Of a stretch of DNA of 64,000 bases, positions 43,527-52,056 are shown one piece after another. The position numbers and the translations under genes were made by a program. The notes below the pieces were generated by a model. The model saw only the letters and a list, made by a program, of their open reading frames with translations, was not told the origin of the DNA and made no database searches. How positions within the stretch are numbered: the first letter of the stretch is position 1; every line of letters begins with the position of its first letter. Source of the DNA: JAGDMJ01 sp963809695. GTDB lineage: Bacteria; Bacteroidota; Ignavibacteria; UBA10030; UBA6906. The stretch is from the NCBI GenBank assembly GCA_963809695.1, contig CAWEKI010000006.1, forward strand, positions 372,001-436,000, in the 5' to 3' direction.

Positions 43527-44662
43527 GACGAGGTCGACTCAAGAAGCTGGATGCGTTTCGCGATCGATGGATGCCGGTAGAACAGGAACTCGACCAACGG
43601 ATGCGGTTCCGGGTCCGCCAGGTTCGTGGCAGCCAGTCTTCGGAGGGCAGCCGCGAACGCGGTTCCATTGTTCGTCACTTCCACGGCGTACGCATCAGCT
43701 TGCCGCTCGTGTCTGCGCGAGATCATATTGCTGATCGGCGATGTGATCAGGCCAAAGAGCGAAAGCCAGATCGCCAGGAGCGGCAGTGCCTCAAGATCAG
43801 TGATGGAAGCAAAGCCGAAGGCCGCAATGGACCATGCATACAGCAGGGATGTGACGAACAGCCCGATAAACGTGGAAAGGATGCCGGTCACAATTCCGAT
43901 CACGATGTGCCGGTGCTTGTAGTGGCCGAGCTCATGCGCGAAAACCGTCTCAATCTCCTCATCGGAGAAGTCGCTCACCAGCGTGTCTCCCAGGATGATC
44001 CTCTTCGACTTCCCAATGCCCGTGAATCCTGCATTCGCTTTCTTCGTGTTCTTGCTCAGGTTGAAGGTAAAGATTCCTTCGATTTTCAGTCCGGCATCCG
44101 TGCAGAGTTTGTCGATCCGTTCCTTCAGCATACCGTCCGGCAGCGGGTCGAACTCATAGAAGAGGGGCATGAACAGGATGGGTGCAATGCGCGCCAGCAG
44201 GACCGAGACAAGCGAAAGGATCACGCTCACCGGGAGCCACCAGGCATCCCCGAATGTGTCCAGACAGTAATAGACCACCATGAGAATACCGGCAACCAGA
44301 GGAAGGCCCACGAGGCTACTTTTCAGCCGCTCCCAGGCCCAATGCCCCAGCGATTGGTTGGAAAGATGGTAGCGATGCTCAAGAATGTAGCCTGAATAGA
44401 ATCCGATCGGGAGCGTCACAAGGGATTGCACGAGTCCCACGATCGCCGTGAAGAGCAGCAGCGCCAGGTAGCGATAGGAGCCGATAGCCCATGCCAGTTC
44501 TGCAATGTGCCGTGTCGAGTCCAGCCAGACGAGCAGGACCAGCAACATGAACGACACGACGGACGAGCTGACACCGGCGATAAGTTTGGTGCGATTATAG
44601 GTTTTGGCTCTGTCCGGGAGCCGGAGGGGGGATTCGGAACCCGCAAGCCCTTCTGACGGCAT
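43523..44662 (-). CDS. M48-family membrane zinc metallopeptidase (Ste24/CAAX-protease-like)
   Basis: A 379-residue protein with six or so membrane helices, catalytic HELGH at 243-247, and a downstream Glu ligand in ERQADAYAVE. The arrangement matches Ste24-type M48 peptidases that degrade membrane proteins or process lipidated peptides. It is the first gene of the minus-strand run through pyrG, with its own promoter predicted at 44705-44733. Substrate unknown. Confidence 0.9.
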   Translation of the reverse strand: MPSEGLAGSESPLRLPDRAKTYNRTKLIAGVSSSVVSFMLLVLLVWLDSTRHIAELAWAIGSYRYLALLLFTAIVGLVQSLVTLPIGFYSGYILEHRYHLSNQSLGHWAWERLKSSLVGLPLVAGILMVVYYCLDTFGDAWWLPVSVILSLVSVLLARIAPILFMPLFYEFDPLPDGMLKERIDKLCTDAGLKIEGIFTFNLSKNTKKANAGFTGIGKSKRIILGDTLVSDFSDEEIETVFAHELGHYKHRHIVIGIVTGILSTFIGLFVTSLLYAWSIAAFGFASITDLEALPLLAIWLSLFGLITSPISNMISRRHERQADAYAVEVTNNGTAFAAALRRLAATNLADPEPHPLVEFLFYRHPSIAKRIQLLESTSS

Positions 44663-44704
44663 GGGACTGCGTCACTTCAAAGTTTGGTACGCTGTGGTTT
44701 ATTC

Positions 44705-44733
44705 AGTTTAACGAAAAAGGGGCTGAAAATCAA
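44705..44733 (-). promoter_or_regulatory. predicted promoter of the M48 gene run
   Basis: TTGATT (44733-44728) and TAAACT (44710-44705) are separated by 17 bp. Start near 44698, 36 nt before the ATG. The same TTGATTTTCAG context is found in the promoter at 24191. Confidence 0.65.
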
Positions 44734-44840
44734 GAATTCGCCGAAATAGGAAATGACCCCCTGCGCTTATCAAAAGTGAGAAGAATGGAGTGCGGAGGCA
44801 TCAAGAGAGTGTTCCTCCGTATCATAGAGGGAGTCTGCCT

Positions 44841-44882
44841 GTGGCATAACCTTTGCCACTCCATTTGTTACATTCCTAGTTT
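44841..44882 (+). promoter_or_regulatory. promoter of the malic enzyme gene with an inverted repeat on the -35
   Basis: TTGCCA (44853-44858) and TAGTTT (44877-44882) are 18 bp apart. The perfect repeat GTGGCA-N7-TGCCAC (44841-44859) covers the -35 box, as an operator would. Regulator unknown. Confidence 0.5.
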
Positions 44883-44910
44883 CGCAGAGTACATGAGAAG
44901 GAGTTCGACC

Positions 44911-47226
44911 ATGGCCATGATCAGAAAGCAGGATGCTCTCGATTACCACAGCCTGGGACGGAGGGGAAAGATCGAGGTGATCTCGACGAAACCGTGTGCC
45001 ACCCAGCGTGATTTGTCGCTGGCCTACACCCCCGGTGTTGCCGAGCCGTGCCGCGAGATCGCGGCGAACCCCGAGGATGTGTACAAGTACACCGCAAAGG
45101 GAAACCTTGTTGCGGTGGTGAGCAATGGCACAGCCGTGCTGGGACTCGGCGATATCGGCCCGATGGCAGGCAAGCCGGTAATGGAAGGGAAGGGAGTGCT
45201 TTTCAAGAGATTCGCGGACGTCGACGTGTTCGACATCGAGCTGAACTGTAAAGATCCTGATGAGATCATCAAGATCGTGCAAGCGCTTGAGCCGACTTTC
45301 GGCGGGATCAACCTCGAGGACATCAAGGCCCCGGAATGTTTCTACATTGAAGAGCATCTCAAGAAAACCATGAACATCCCGGTGTTCCATGACGATCAGC
45401 ACGGGACCGCGATCATTTCCGGTGCCGGGTTGATCAACGCCCTGGAGATCGTCGGAAAGAAAATTGATGAAGTCAAGGTGGTCTTCAGCGGCGCGGGTGC
45501 GGCAGGGATCGCCTGCGCCAAGTTCTACGTCACGCTTGGCGTCAAGCGGGAGAACCTGATCCTGTGTGACACCAACGGGGTGGTCTACAAAGGGCGCGAG
45601 AAGGGGATGAACGCGTACAAGGAATATTTCGCGATCGACACCAAGGCACGCACGCTGGCCGATGCCATGAAGGGTGCCGATGTATTTGCCGGCGTCTCCG
45701 TCAAAGGAGTCCTGACAAAGGAAATGGTCCGGACCATGGCAAAGGACCCGATCATCTTCGCCATGGCCAATCCGGATCCCGAGATCAGCTATGAGGACGC
45801 CCTTGACGCCCGCAAAGACGTGGTGATTGCGACCGGCCGCTCGGATTATCCGAACCAGGTGAATAACGTTCTCGGGTTTCCGTTCATCTTCCGCGGCGCG
45901 CTGGATGTGATGGCGACGGCCATCAATGACGAGATGAAGCTTGCCGCATCACATGCCCTTGCGAAGCTCGCCAAAGAGGACGTTCCGGATTCGGTCATCA
46001 AAGCCTACGGCGGCGAGAAGATCCGTTTCGGCAGGAGCTACATCATTCCCAAACCGCTTGACCCGCGCGTGCTGCTCTGGGAGGCCCCAGCGGTTGCGAA
46101 GGCCGCCATGGAAACCGGCGTCGCCCGCAAACCGATCGAGGACCTGGAAGCCTATCGTGATTCGCTGGAGAGCCGATTCGGCCGCTCTAAGGAGATCATG
46201 CGCATGGTGATCCACAAGGCCCGGCGTTCCCCGCAGCGCATCGTCTTCCCGGAAGGCACCGAGGAAAAGATCCTGCGTGCCACCCAGATCATCCTTGACG
46301 AAGAGATCGCCCGGCCAATCCTGCTCGGCGACGCGAAGGTAATCCAGGAAAAAGTGAAGATGCTGGAACTGGACCTCGACGGCGTGGAGATCGTAGAGCC
46401 GGTCAATTCTCCGAAGTTCGACGAGTATGCAAGCAAGTACTACGAAATGCGGAAGCGCAAGGGCGTTACCCGCATTGATGCCCGCAATCTTCTGCAACGC
46501 CGGCCGAACTACTACGGCATGATGATGGTGCATACCGGGGACGCCGACGGGTTGGTCTCCGGGCTCACGCAGCACTATCCGGAAACGATCCGCCCTGCGC
46601 TCCAGGTCATCAAGCCACGTCCGGGAATCTCGGTTGTGGCGGGCATGTATATGCTGGTCTTCAAGAATGACGTGCGGTTCATTTCGGACGCGACGGTCAA
46701 CTTCGACCCCACGCCGGAACAGCTTGCGGATATCGCGATCCTGACCGCCGAAAAGGTGCGGAGCTTCGACATCGAGCCGCGCATCGCAATGCTGTCATTC
46801 AGCAATTTCGGGAGCACGGAGCATCCGTCCGCGCAGAAGATGGCCCGTGCGGCAGAGCTCGTGAAGCGCCGTGCGCCTGACCTCATGGTCGACGGTGAAA
46901 TGATGGCAGACACAGCCGTGGTGCCTGAGATCCTCGAGACGATTTACCCGTTCAGCTCGCTCAAGGGGGGCGCCAACGTTCTGATCTGCCCCGACCTGCA
47001 GTCGGCGAACATCGCGCAGAAGCTCCTTGCAAAACTAGGTGGCGCGGAGCCGGTCGGGCCGATCCTGCTCGGCATGCGCAAGCCGGTCTACCTGCTCATC
47101 CCCGGCAACGAAGTGGCGGACATCGTCAATGTGACCGCCATGGCCGTGCGCGACGCGCAGGAACCCGCGGAGAATGCCCCTCCCCCGACTCTCAAGCCGC
47201 CGCAGCTCACGACGATCTATGATTAG
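44911..47226 (+). CDS. maeB: NADP-type malic enzyme fused to a phosphotransacetylase-like domain
   Basis: Oxidatively decarboxylates malate to pyruvate. 771 residues. The N-terminal malic-enzyme part shows LAYTPGVAEPC with the catalytic Tyr, DDQHGTA and the nucleotide loop FSGAGAAGIACA. From about residue 430 the phosphate-acetyltransferase-like domain follows with PQRIVFPEGTEE and a late segment YPFSSLKGGANV; in known MaeB proteins this domain is regulatory, binding acetyl-CoA. ATG 44911 follows AGAAGGAG by 8 bases. A longer frame upstream, from 44776, has no similarity. Confidence 0.96.
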   Translation: MAMIRKQDALDYHSLGRRGKIEVISTKPCATQRDLSLAYTPGVAEPCREIAANPEDVYKYTAKGNLVAVVSNGTAVLGLGDIGPMAGKPVMEGKGVLFKRFADVDVFDIELNCKDPDEIIKIVQALEPTFGGINLEDIKAPECFYIEEHLKKTMNIPVFHDDQHGTAIISGAGLINALEIVGKKIDEVKVVFSGAGAAGIACAKFYVTLGVKRENLILCDTNGVVYKGREKGMNAYKEYFAIDTKARTLADAMKGADVFAGVSVKGVLTKEMVRTMAKDPIIFAMANPDPEISYEDALDARKDVVIATGRSDYPNQVNNVLGFPFIFRGALDVMATAINDEMKLAASHALAKLAKEDVPDSVIKAYGGEKIRFGRSYIIPKPLDPRVLLWEAPAVAKAAMETGVARKPIEDLEAYRDSLESRFGRSKEIMRMVIHKARRSPQRIVFPEGTEEKILRATQIILDEEIARPILLGDAKVIQEKVKMLELDLDGVEIVEPVNSPKFDEYASKYYEMRKRKGVTRIDARNLLQRRPNYYGMMMVHTGDADGLVSGLTQHYPETIRPALQVIKPRPGISVVAGMYMLVFKNDVRFISDATVNFDPTPEQLADIAILTAEKVRSFDIEPRIAMLSFSNFGSTEHPSAQKMARAAELVKRRAPDLMVDGEMMADTAVVPEILETIYPFSSLKGGANVLICPDLQSANIAQKLLAKLGGAEPVGPILLGMRKPVYLLIPGNEVADIVNVTAMAVRDAQEPAENAPPPTLKPPQLTTIYD

Positions 47227-47252
47227 CCGTTGAACTGAGTGGCAGTACAGAA

Positions 47253-47285
47253 AAGGCCCGCATGGAGACGATCCTTGCGGGCCTT
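47253..47285. terminator. bidirectional rho-independent terminator
   Basis: AAGGCCCGCA (47253-47262) and TGCGGGCCTT (47276-47285) form a perfect 10-bp stem with a 13-base loop. It ends maeB transcription and, read leftward with its flanking A tract as T, the terC transcript; it overlaps the terC stop. Confidence 0.85.
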
Positions 47286-48219
47286 ATTCCTTATCAATCG
47301 TGCTCTTCCTTTTCCTCTTTATCAGTGACGCCACCACTGATCCGGCCAGGATCAACACCACCACATCCAGCGAAACGATAATGGGAATGTGGACGATATC
47401 CTTGACGAGCATTTTCAGCCCAATGAAGATCAGCACGGCCGAGAGCCCGGTGCTCAGGTACTCCAGCTTCTGCATCACACCCGTGAGGAGAAAATACAGC
47501 GCCCTCAGGCCCAGGATGGCAAAGATGTTGGAGGAATAGACGATGAACGGATCGCGCGTCACCCCGAAAACTGCCGGTATGGAATCAACGGCAAAGACCA
47601 CATCGGTGGTTTCGAGGGTAATCAGAACGAGCAGGAATGGCGTGATGTGGATTTTTCCGTGCTTGCGAACGAGGAACCTGGGCACATCGTACCCCTGGTC
47701 CACCGGAAAGAACTTGCGGGCGAGCCGAATGAAGACGTTCCGGTCCGGATGCACTTCCACGTCCTTCTGCCACATGAGTTTCCAGCCGCTGTACAGAAGG
47801 ATGAGGCCGAAGATGTAGAGCACCCATTCAAACCTGCTGATCAGCGCGGCCCCCAGCGCGATGAAGATACCGCGCATGACCAGCGCCCCAACGACGCCCC
47901 AGAAGAGAACCTTGTGCTGGAACTTCGGCGGAATGCCGAAATAGGAAAAGATAATGATGAACACGAAAATATTGTCGACGGAAAGCGCCTTCTCGATCAG
48001 ATAGCCTGTCAGGAACTCCAATCCGGCGGTCGGCCCCGCGAAGAAAAATACCCCGGCATTGAACAGAAGCGACAACGCGATCCAGAAAACGCTCCAGAGG
48101 GCGGCTTCTTTCGTGCCAATGGCGTGAGGCCTCTTGTTGAAGACTCCCAGGTCAAGAGCAAGAAGGCCAAGAATCGCTATCGTGAAAAGAACAAACAGCA
48201 GGGTCTCATTGTGGGGCAC
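47284..48219 (-). CDS. TerC/Alx-family membrane protein
   Basis: A 311-residue protein with about eight helices and the TerC signatures SVDNIFVFIIIF, VFAVDSIPAVFGVT and IFAILGLRALYFLL. TerC and Alx proteins export Mn or other metals and have been linked to metal-loading of exported proteins. It lies 33 bp downstream of the hydrolase gene, so it belongs to the same transcript. No yybP-ykoY riboswitch could fit in the 33-bp space. Confidence 0.93.
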   Translation of the reverse strand: MPHNETLLFVLFTIAILGLLALDLGVFNKRPHAIGTKEAALWSVFWIALSLLFNAGVFFFAGPTAGLEFLTGYLIEKALSVDNIFVFIIIFSYFGIPPKFQHKVLFWGVVGALVMRGIFIALGAALISRFEWVLYIFGLILLYSGWKLMWQKDVEVHPDRNVFIRLARKFFPVDQGYDVPRFLVRKHGKIHITPFLLVLITLETTDVVFAVDSIPAVFGVTRDPFIVYSSNIFAILGLRALYFLLTGVMQKLEYLSTGLSAVLIFIGLKMLVKDIVHIPIIVSLDVVVLILAGSVVASLIKRKRKSTIDKE

Positions 48220-48252
48220 GAAATATCTCCTGGTTATTCCGGAAAATGAAGC

Positions 48253-48909
48253 TCAGGGTGTACCAAGGGACTTCTTGAACCACGCCGCGACATCAGCCAG
48301 ACTCTCTTCGCTGATCTGGTGGTCCATCGGATATTCCCGGTAGGCGACTGTCGCGTTCGACGCCGCAAAGAGTTCCTTTGCCCGCCGGGCCATTTGAACG
48401 GGAATCACCTGGTCCTCAACGCCGTGGGCGATATGAAATTCTTTACCGGCAAGCTCCTGCCACCGGAAACGGAGCTTGGTTCCTTCCGGGACGTATCCGC
48501 TGTTCGTCGAGACGCCGCGGAAAAGCTCCTGCCTGGTCAACGACAGGGCGTAGGACATGACCGCCCCCATACTGAAACCAAACAGGTAGACGCGCGAATG
48601 ATCGACGGGGTAGTGGCGAAGGACATCGTCCACGAAGGTGACAAGCTTTGCGTAGCTTTCGTCGAACATCCCGGGGAGTGGAACCCCCACCTGGCCGATA
48701 TCGTACCAGGTGTATCCGCCGGAGGGAAAAGCAAAGGGTGCGCGGGCACTGATGCACAGGAGCCGGTCGTCCAGGAATGAAGCAAGGCCGAGAAGATCCT
48801 CCTCGTCGGCGCCGCGGCCATGCAGCATGATGAGCGTGGGATGGACAGCTGCCGGGGAGTGCTCGGGCACCAGCACGCGATGCACCAGTGATGTTGCGAT
48901 GGTCTTCAT
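48253..48909 (-). CDS. alpha/beta hydrolase (carboxylesterase/phospholipase family, MhqD-like)
   Basis: A 218-residue single-domain hydrolase: oxyanion loop MLHGRGADEEDLL (28-40), nucleophile GFSMG (Ser113), an acid in GVEDQVIPV near 167 and a His in YPMDHQ near 199. It is close to the esterase MhqD. Its ATG overlaps the dioxygenase stop (ATGA), as in the Bacillus mhqNOD operon, where the pair helps resist quinones. Substrate not proven. Confidence 0.88.
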   Translation of the reverse strand: MKTIATSLVHRVLVPEHSPAAVHPTLIMLHGRGADEEDLLGLASFLDDRLLCISARAPFAFPSGGYTWYDIGQVGVPLPGMFDESYAKLVTFVDDVLRHYPVDHSRVYLFGFSMGAVMSYALSLTRQELFRGVSTNSGYVPEGTKLRFRWQELAGKEFHIAHGVEDQVIPVQMARRAKELFAASNATVAYREYPMDHQISEESLADVAAWFKKSLGTP

Positions 48910-49967
48910 TGCCCGTTCAGGGGCATCAGGGAGGATTCGATGGACTGGCGCTCAGGTTCGAGCCAGGGAGGGAGGCAGAGATGCGTGCCCAGTGCTTCCG
49001 GGGCTTCGTCGACCAGGAAGCCCGGGCCGACGGTAGCAATCTCCAGCATGTGGCCGTCAGGATCCCAGAAGTACACCGACCGGAAATACCTCCGGTCCAT
49101 TATCGGCGTGGTCTCCACGCCGGAGGAGAGCAACCGTTCACGCCAGGCAATCTGCTCATCGTCGTCCTGTACGCCGAAGGCAAAATGATGCGTCATCCCG
49201 GTCCCGATCCGTCCCCGGTGCATCTGATCGGGCGCATAGCCGAAGTAGGTGATCACGGTCCCCGGCGCGCCCTCTCCAATCCCGAAGTAGTAATGTGGTG
49301 CCGACGGGTCGTCGTAGTTGGCGGTCTTCTTCACGACCTTCATGCCGAGCACAGCAGTATAGAAAGCCGATGTCGCCTCAATGTCGGAGGCGATGGCGGT
49401 GATGTGATGGATTCCCCCAAGCGCCATGTCGGGTGTGATTTCCCCGATCGGTTCAGGCCAGACGGTTGCAGCAATCGCAGCATCATCCCGGTGATCTCGC
49501 AGTAACTGTTCGGGAGGAGTGACAAATGTGGTTCCAACCGTATCCTGTGGTTCATCTACTGTCCAGCCCGGACCGCGCGTGGCAATCTCGAGGATCGCCC
49601 CGTCAGGATCGGTGAAGTAGATGGACGTGAAGTAACTTCTGTTATGTGGACCTGTCACTTTCACCCCACGGTCCTGCAGCCATCGCTTCCACTTCAACTG
49701 GGCGTCACCCGATTCAACGATCAGTGCAACATGATGTGTCGTGCCAATCCCCCAGTGTCCTTTGGAGAGGTCTTTCCATTCGAAGAAGGTGAGCAATGAC
49801 CCGGGACTCGCAGTCGCATTGCCGAAGTATAAATGGTAAGCTCCCGGATCGTCGAAATTGACTGTCTTTTTCACAAGCCGGAAGCCCAGGACGCGCGTGT
49901 AGAAATCCACTGTCCGCCGGGCGTTGGAACAAACCAGTGTTATGTGGCGAATTCCGAGGAGATTCAT
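48906..49967 (-). CDS. VOC-family ring-cleaving dioxygenase (MhqO-like)
   Basis: A 353-residue two-domain protein; each half begins with a His in an IRHITLV or IHHITAI strand and closes with a Glu in ILEIATRGPGW or MLEIATVGPGF, the metal ligands of glyoxalase/extradiol folds. The whole layout matches MhqO-type ring-cleaving dioxygenases of hydroquinones. ATG 49967 is the family start; an ATG 28 codons earlier adds unrelated residues. First gene of the mhqO-mhqD-terC transcript. Confidence 0.9.
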   Translation of the reverse strand: MNLLGIRHITLVCSNARRTVDFYTRVLGFRLVKKTVNFDDPGAYHLYFGNATASPGSLLTFFEWKDLSKGHWGIGTTHHVALIVESGDAQLKWKRWLQDRGVKVTGPHNRSYFTSIYFTDPDGAILEIATRGPGWTVDEPQDTVGTTFVTPPEQLLRDHRDDAAIAATVWPEPIGEITPDMALGGIHHITAIASDIEATSAFYTAVLGMKVVKKTANYDDPSAPHYYFGIGEGAPGTVITYFGYAPDQMHRGRIGTGMTHHFAFGVQDDDEQIAWRERLLSSGVETTPIMDRRYFRSVYFWDPDGHMLEIATVGPGFLVDEAPEALGTHLCLPPWLEPERQSIESSLMPLNGQ

Positions 49968-50131
49968 TACAAAAGATACATATTTTTGGGCAGATTTCCG
50001 AGGGAAAGAAGCGAAACATAAGCCGCAAGTGCTCTCTATTCGCTTCCTCATACTGATGAAAATTTCGGGTTGGCGAGACCTAAAGCAAGGTGGTGGACAG
50101 ACTCTGCAATCCCAGAGCCTTCTCCCCGATG

Positions 50132-50160
50132 TTGACTTTTCTCGCTGCTCTTCATATTAT
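50132..50160 (+). promoter_or_regulatory. predicted promoter of the YEATS-associated-helix-like gene
   Basis: TTGACT (50132-50137) and TATTAT (50155-50160) lie 17 bp apart. Start near 50167, 22 nt before ATG 50189, which favours that start over the ATG further upstream. Confidence 0.62.
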
Positions 50161-50188
50161 AGCGCATTCGCCACATTCGGGTGAAGCC

Positions 50189-50845
50189 ATGATCCCCAAC
50201 ATCTGGACACTCCTCGGCATCATGATGCTCGCCGGCGCCTTCGGCGGCCTTGTCAATTACTTCATTGAGCGGCGTGACAGTCCGGAGAAGAGCTCCATTC
50301 TTCGCAGCCTCGTGGTTGGCATCGGGGCATCGTTCCTGGTGCCTCTCTTCCTCAATATGATTTCCAGTGACCTGATGCGGCAATTGGACCAGGATGCCGG
50401 CAAGCTTCTGGTCTTTGTGGGCTTCTGCCTGATAGCCGCAATCACCTCGTCGGCGTTCATCCGTTCGCTCTCGGATAAGATCCTCAAAGAAGCATTAGAA
50501 GCAAAGCGGTTGAGCAAGGAGCTCAATGACGCGATGATGCCAATCCTCTTGCGCGAGACCGAAGCGGCCTCGGAAGAAGTGAAGCTGAAAAAAGTAAACG
50601 GGGCAGAATCGCTGGATCCTGAGACGAGCGAAGTGCTCTTTGCGCTTGCCTCCGGAAGGTACGCGTGGCGCACGGTTGACGGGTTGCACCATCAGACGGG
50701 CCTGGACCGGACGTTCATCGAAACTCATCTCCAGAGTCTGATTCAAGGTGGATACGTCGTGTGTCGGGAGGATGCACAGGGCATCAAACGATGGGCAATC
50801 ACGGCAGCAGGGAGGAAGGTGTGGGTTGAGGTAGAGGCGACGTAA
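50189..50845 (+). CDS. membrane protein with C-terminal winged-helix domain, resembling YEATS-associated helix proteins
   Basis: A 218-residue protein. Three helices near the N-terminus (about 5-25, 40-58, 73-92), including VVGIGASFLVPLFLNMISSD, look like proteins annotated as YEATS-associated helix-containing. A charged helix (95-140) leads to a winged-helix-like domain (about 143-215: EVLFALASGRYAWRTVDGLH, GLDRTFIETHLQSLIQGGYV). Together these suggest a membrane-tethered sensor or regulator. No YEATS gene is adjacent. Monocistronic, with its own promoter; converges on rtcB. Confidence 0.65.
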   Translation: MIPNIWTLLGIMMLAGAFGGLVNYFIERRDSPEKSSILRSLVVGIGASFLVPLFLNMISSDLMRQLDQDAGKLLVFVGFCLIAAITSSAFIRSLSDKILKEALEAKRLSKELNDAMMPILLRETEAASEEVKLKKVNGAESLDPETSEVLFALASGRYAWRTVDGLHHQTGLDRTFIETHLQSLIQGGYVVCREDAQGIKRWAITAAGRKVWVEVEAT

Positions 50846-50882
50846 GACATTGTGGACTTTGGACTTGAGTTCTTCTTGATTT

Positions 50883-52049
50883 TCAATCCTCCGGTATTTC
50901 TCCTGCCGGCGCCATTTTGACCAGCCGCGGCATGAACTTCGCAATGGGGCGGGCAAGGTCGAGTTGCGCGTTCATAACGTCGCTAATGTTCTTGTAGGCC
51001 CAGGGGACCTCGTCCAGGCCGGCCGAGATGAGTTCAACGTTTAGCTGGCGCAAATAGTCCTTTGTTTCCTTCCAGGTGAACCGCTTCCGGGCTTCCTTCC
51101 TTGACATGCGCCGCCCTGCGCCGTGCGAGGCCGAATTCATCGATGCGGGATTTCCCATTCCTTCCACGAGAAAACCGGGAGCCGCCATTGAGCCCGGGAT
51201 GATGCCCAGGACTCCCGCACCTGCCGGGGTGGCCCCTTTCCTGTGCACGATCACCTCTCGTCCCTGATGCCGCTCCCGCCAGGCATAGTTGTGGTGATTT
51301 TCAACCTGCTTCAATACGGGATGACCGAGATACTGAACGATCGAATCGTGGATCACATGGTGGTTCGCCGAGGCGTAAGCTCCCATAAGTTCCATTGCGG
51401 CCCAGTATTCGGCGCCGTCGCCACGGAGCGGAAGCCAGGCGAGGTTCTTCGCAGCTCCTTCCAACTCCGGATGAAGCGACCTGGCAGCCCGAGTATAGTA
51501 GTTTGCTACTTGTGCTCCCGCATTTCTGCTGCCGCTGTGGGAAAGCAGCGCCAGGTACGTACCCGCCCTGAGTCCGGCCGCATCCTTTTCAAAAACAATT
51601 TCTCCAAACTCGACAAAGTGATTCCCAGATCCGGAAGTGCCGAGCTGTTTGTGCGCTTTATCCTTCAGGTCGGCGGTAACGGGCGTGACGCTCCAGTTTT
51701 CATCCAGGACAGGATGCCATTTCTTCTGCTTCCACTCAGCCCCGACGCCAAAGCGTGTGTTCTTCTCGATCGCCGATCTATAGAGGTCATGCTCCGATCC
51801 GAGAACCCGGGGTGGCACATCAAAGATCGTCATCATCATCCGGCAGGCGATATCCACGCCGACGCCGTAAGGAATGACGGCATTGTCGGTGGCCAGCACG
51901 CCGCCGATCGGGAGGCCATAGCCGACATGAGCATCGGCCATGAGTGCGCCCGCGACGGTCACCGGCAATCCCATCGCCGCGTCCATTTGCGCCGCGGCTG
52001 CGGGGTCGATGTCCGTCCCCCAGGTTTTATAGGTCTTGCCCATGTTCAC
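50883..52049 (-). CDS. rtcB: RtcB-family RNA-splicing ligase
   Basis: RtcB joins 2',3'-cyclic phosphate and 5'-OH RNA ends with GTP and Mn. The 388-residue protein has DAHVGYGLPIGG (39-50), GVDIACR with the metal Cys69, SHSGSRN, and the guanylylated His309 in SASHGAGRRMSR. Shorter than the long archaeal/E. coli enzymes (about 400-480) but with all ligands. No RtcA or archease gene nearby. It follows pckA by 7 bp and is probably cotranscribed with it. Confidence 0.94.
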   Translation of the reverse strand: MNMGKTYKTWGTDIDPAAAAQMDAAMGLPVTVAGALMADAHVGYGLPIGGVLATDNAVIPYGVGVDIACRMMMTIFDVPPRVLGSEHDLYRSAIEKNTRFGVGAEWKQKKWHPVLDENWSVTPVTADLKDKAHKQLGTSGSGNHFVEFGEIVFEKDAAGLRAGTYLALLSHSGSRNAGAQVANYYTRAARSLHPELEGAAKNLAWLPLRGDGAEYWAAMELMGAYASANHHVIHDSIVQYLGHPVLKQVENHHNYAWRERHQGREVIVHRKGATPAGAGVLGIIPGSMAAPGFLVEGMGNPASMNSASHGAGRRMSRKEARKRFTWKETKDYLRQLNVELISAGLDEVPWAYKNISDVMNAQLDLARPIAKFMPRLVKMAPAGEIPED

Positions 52050-52056
52050 TGACCCC

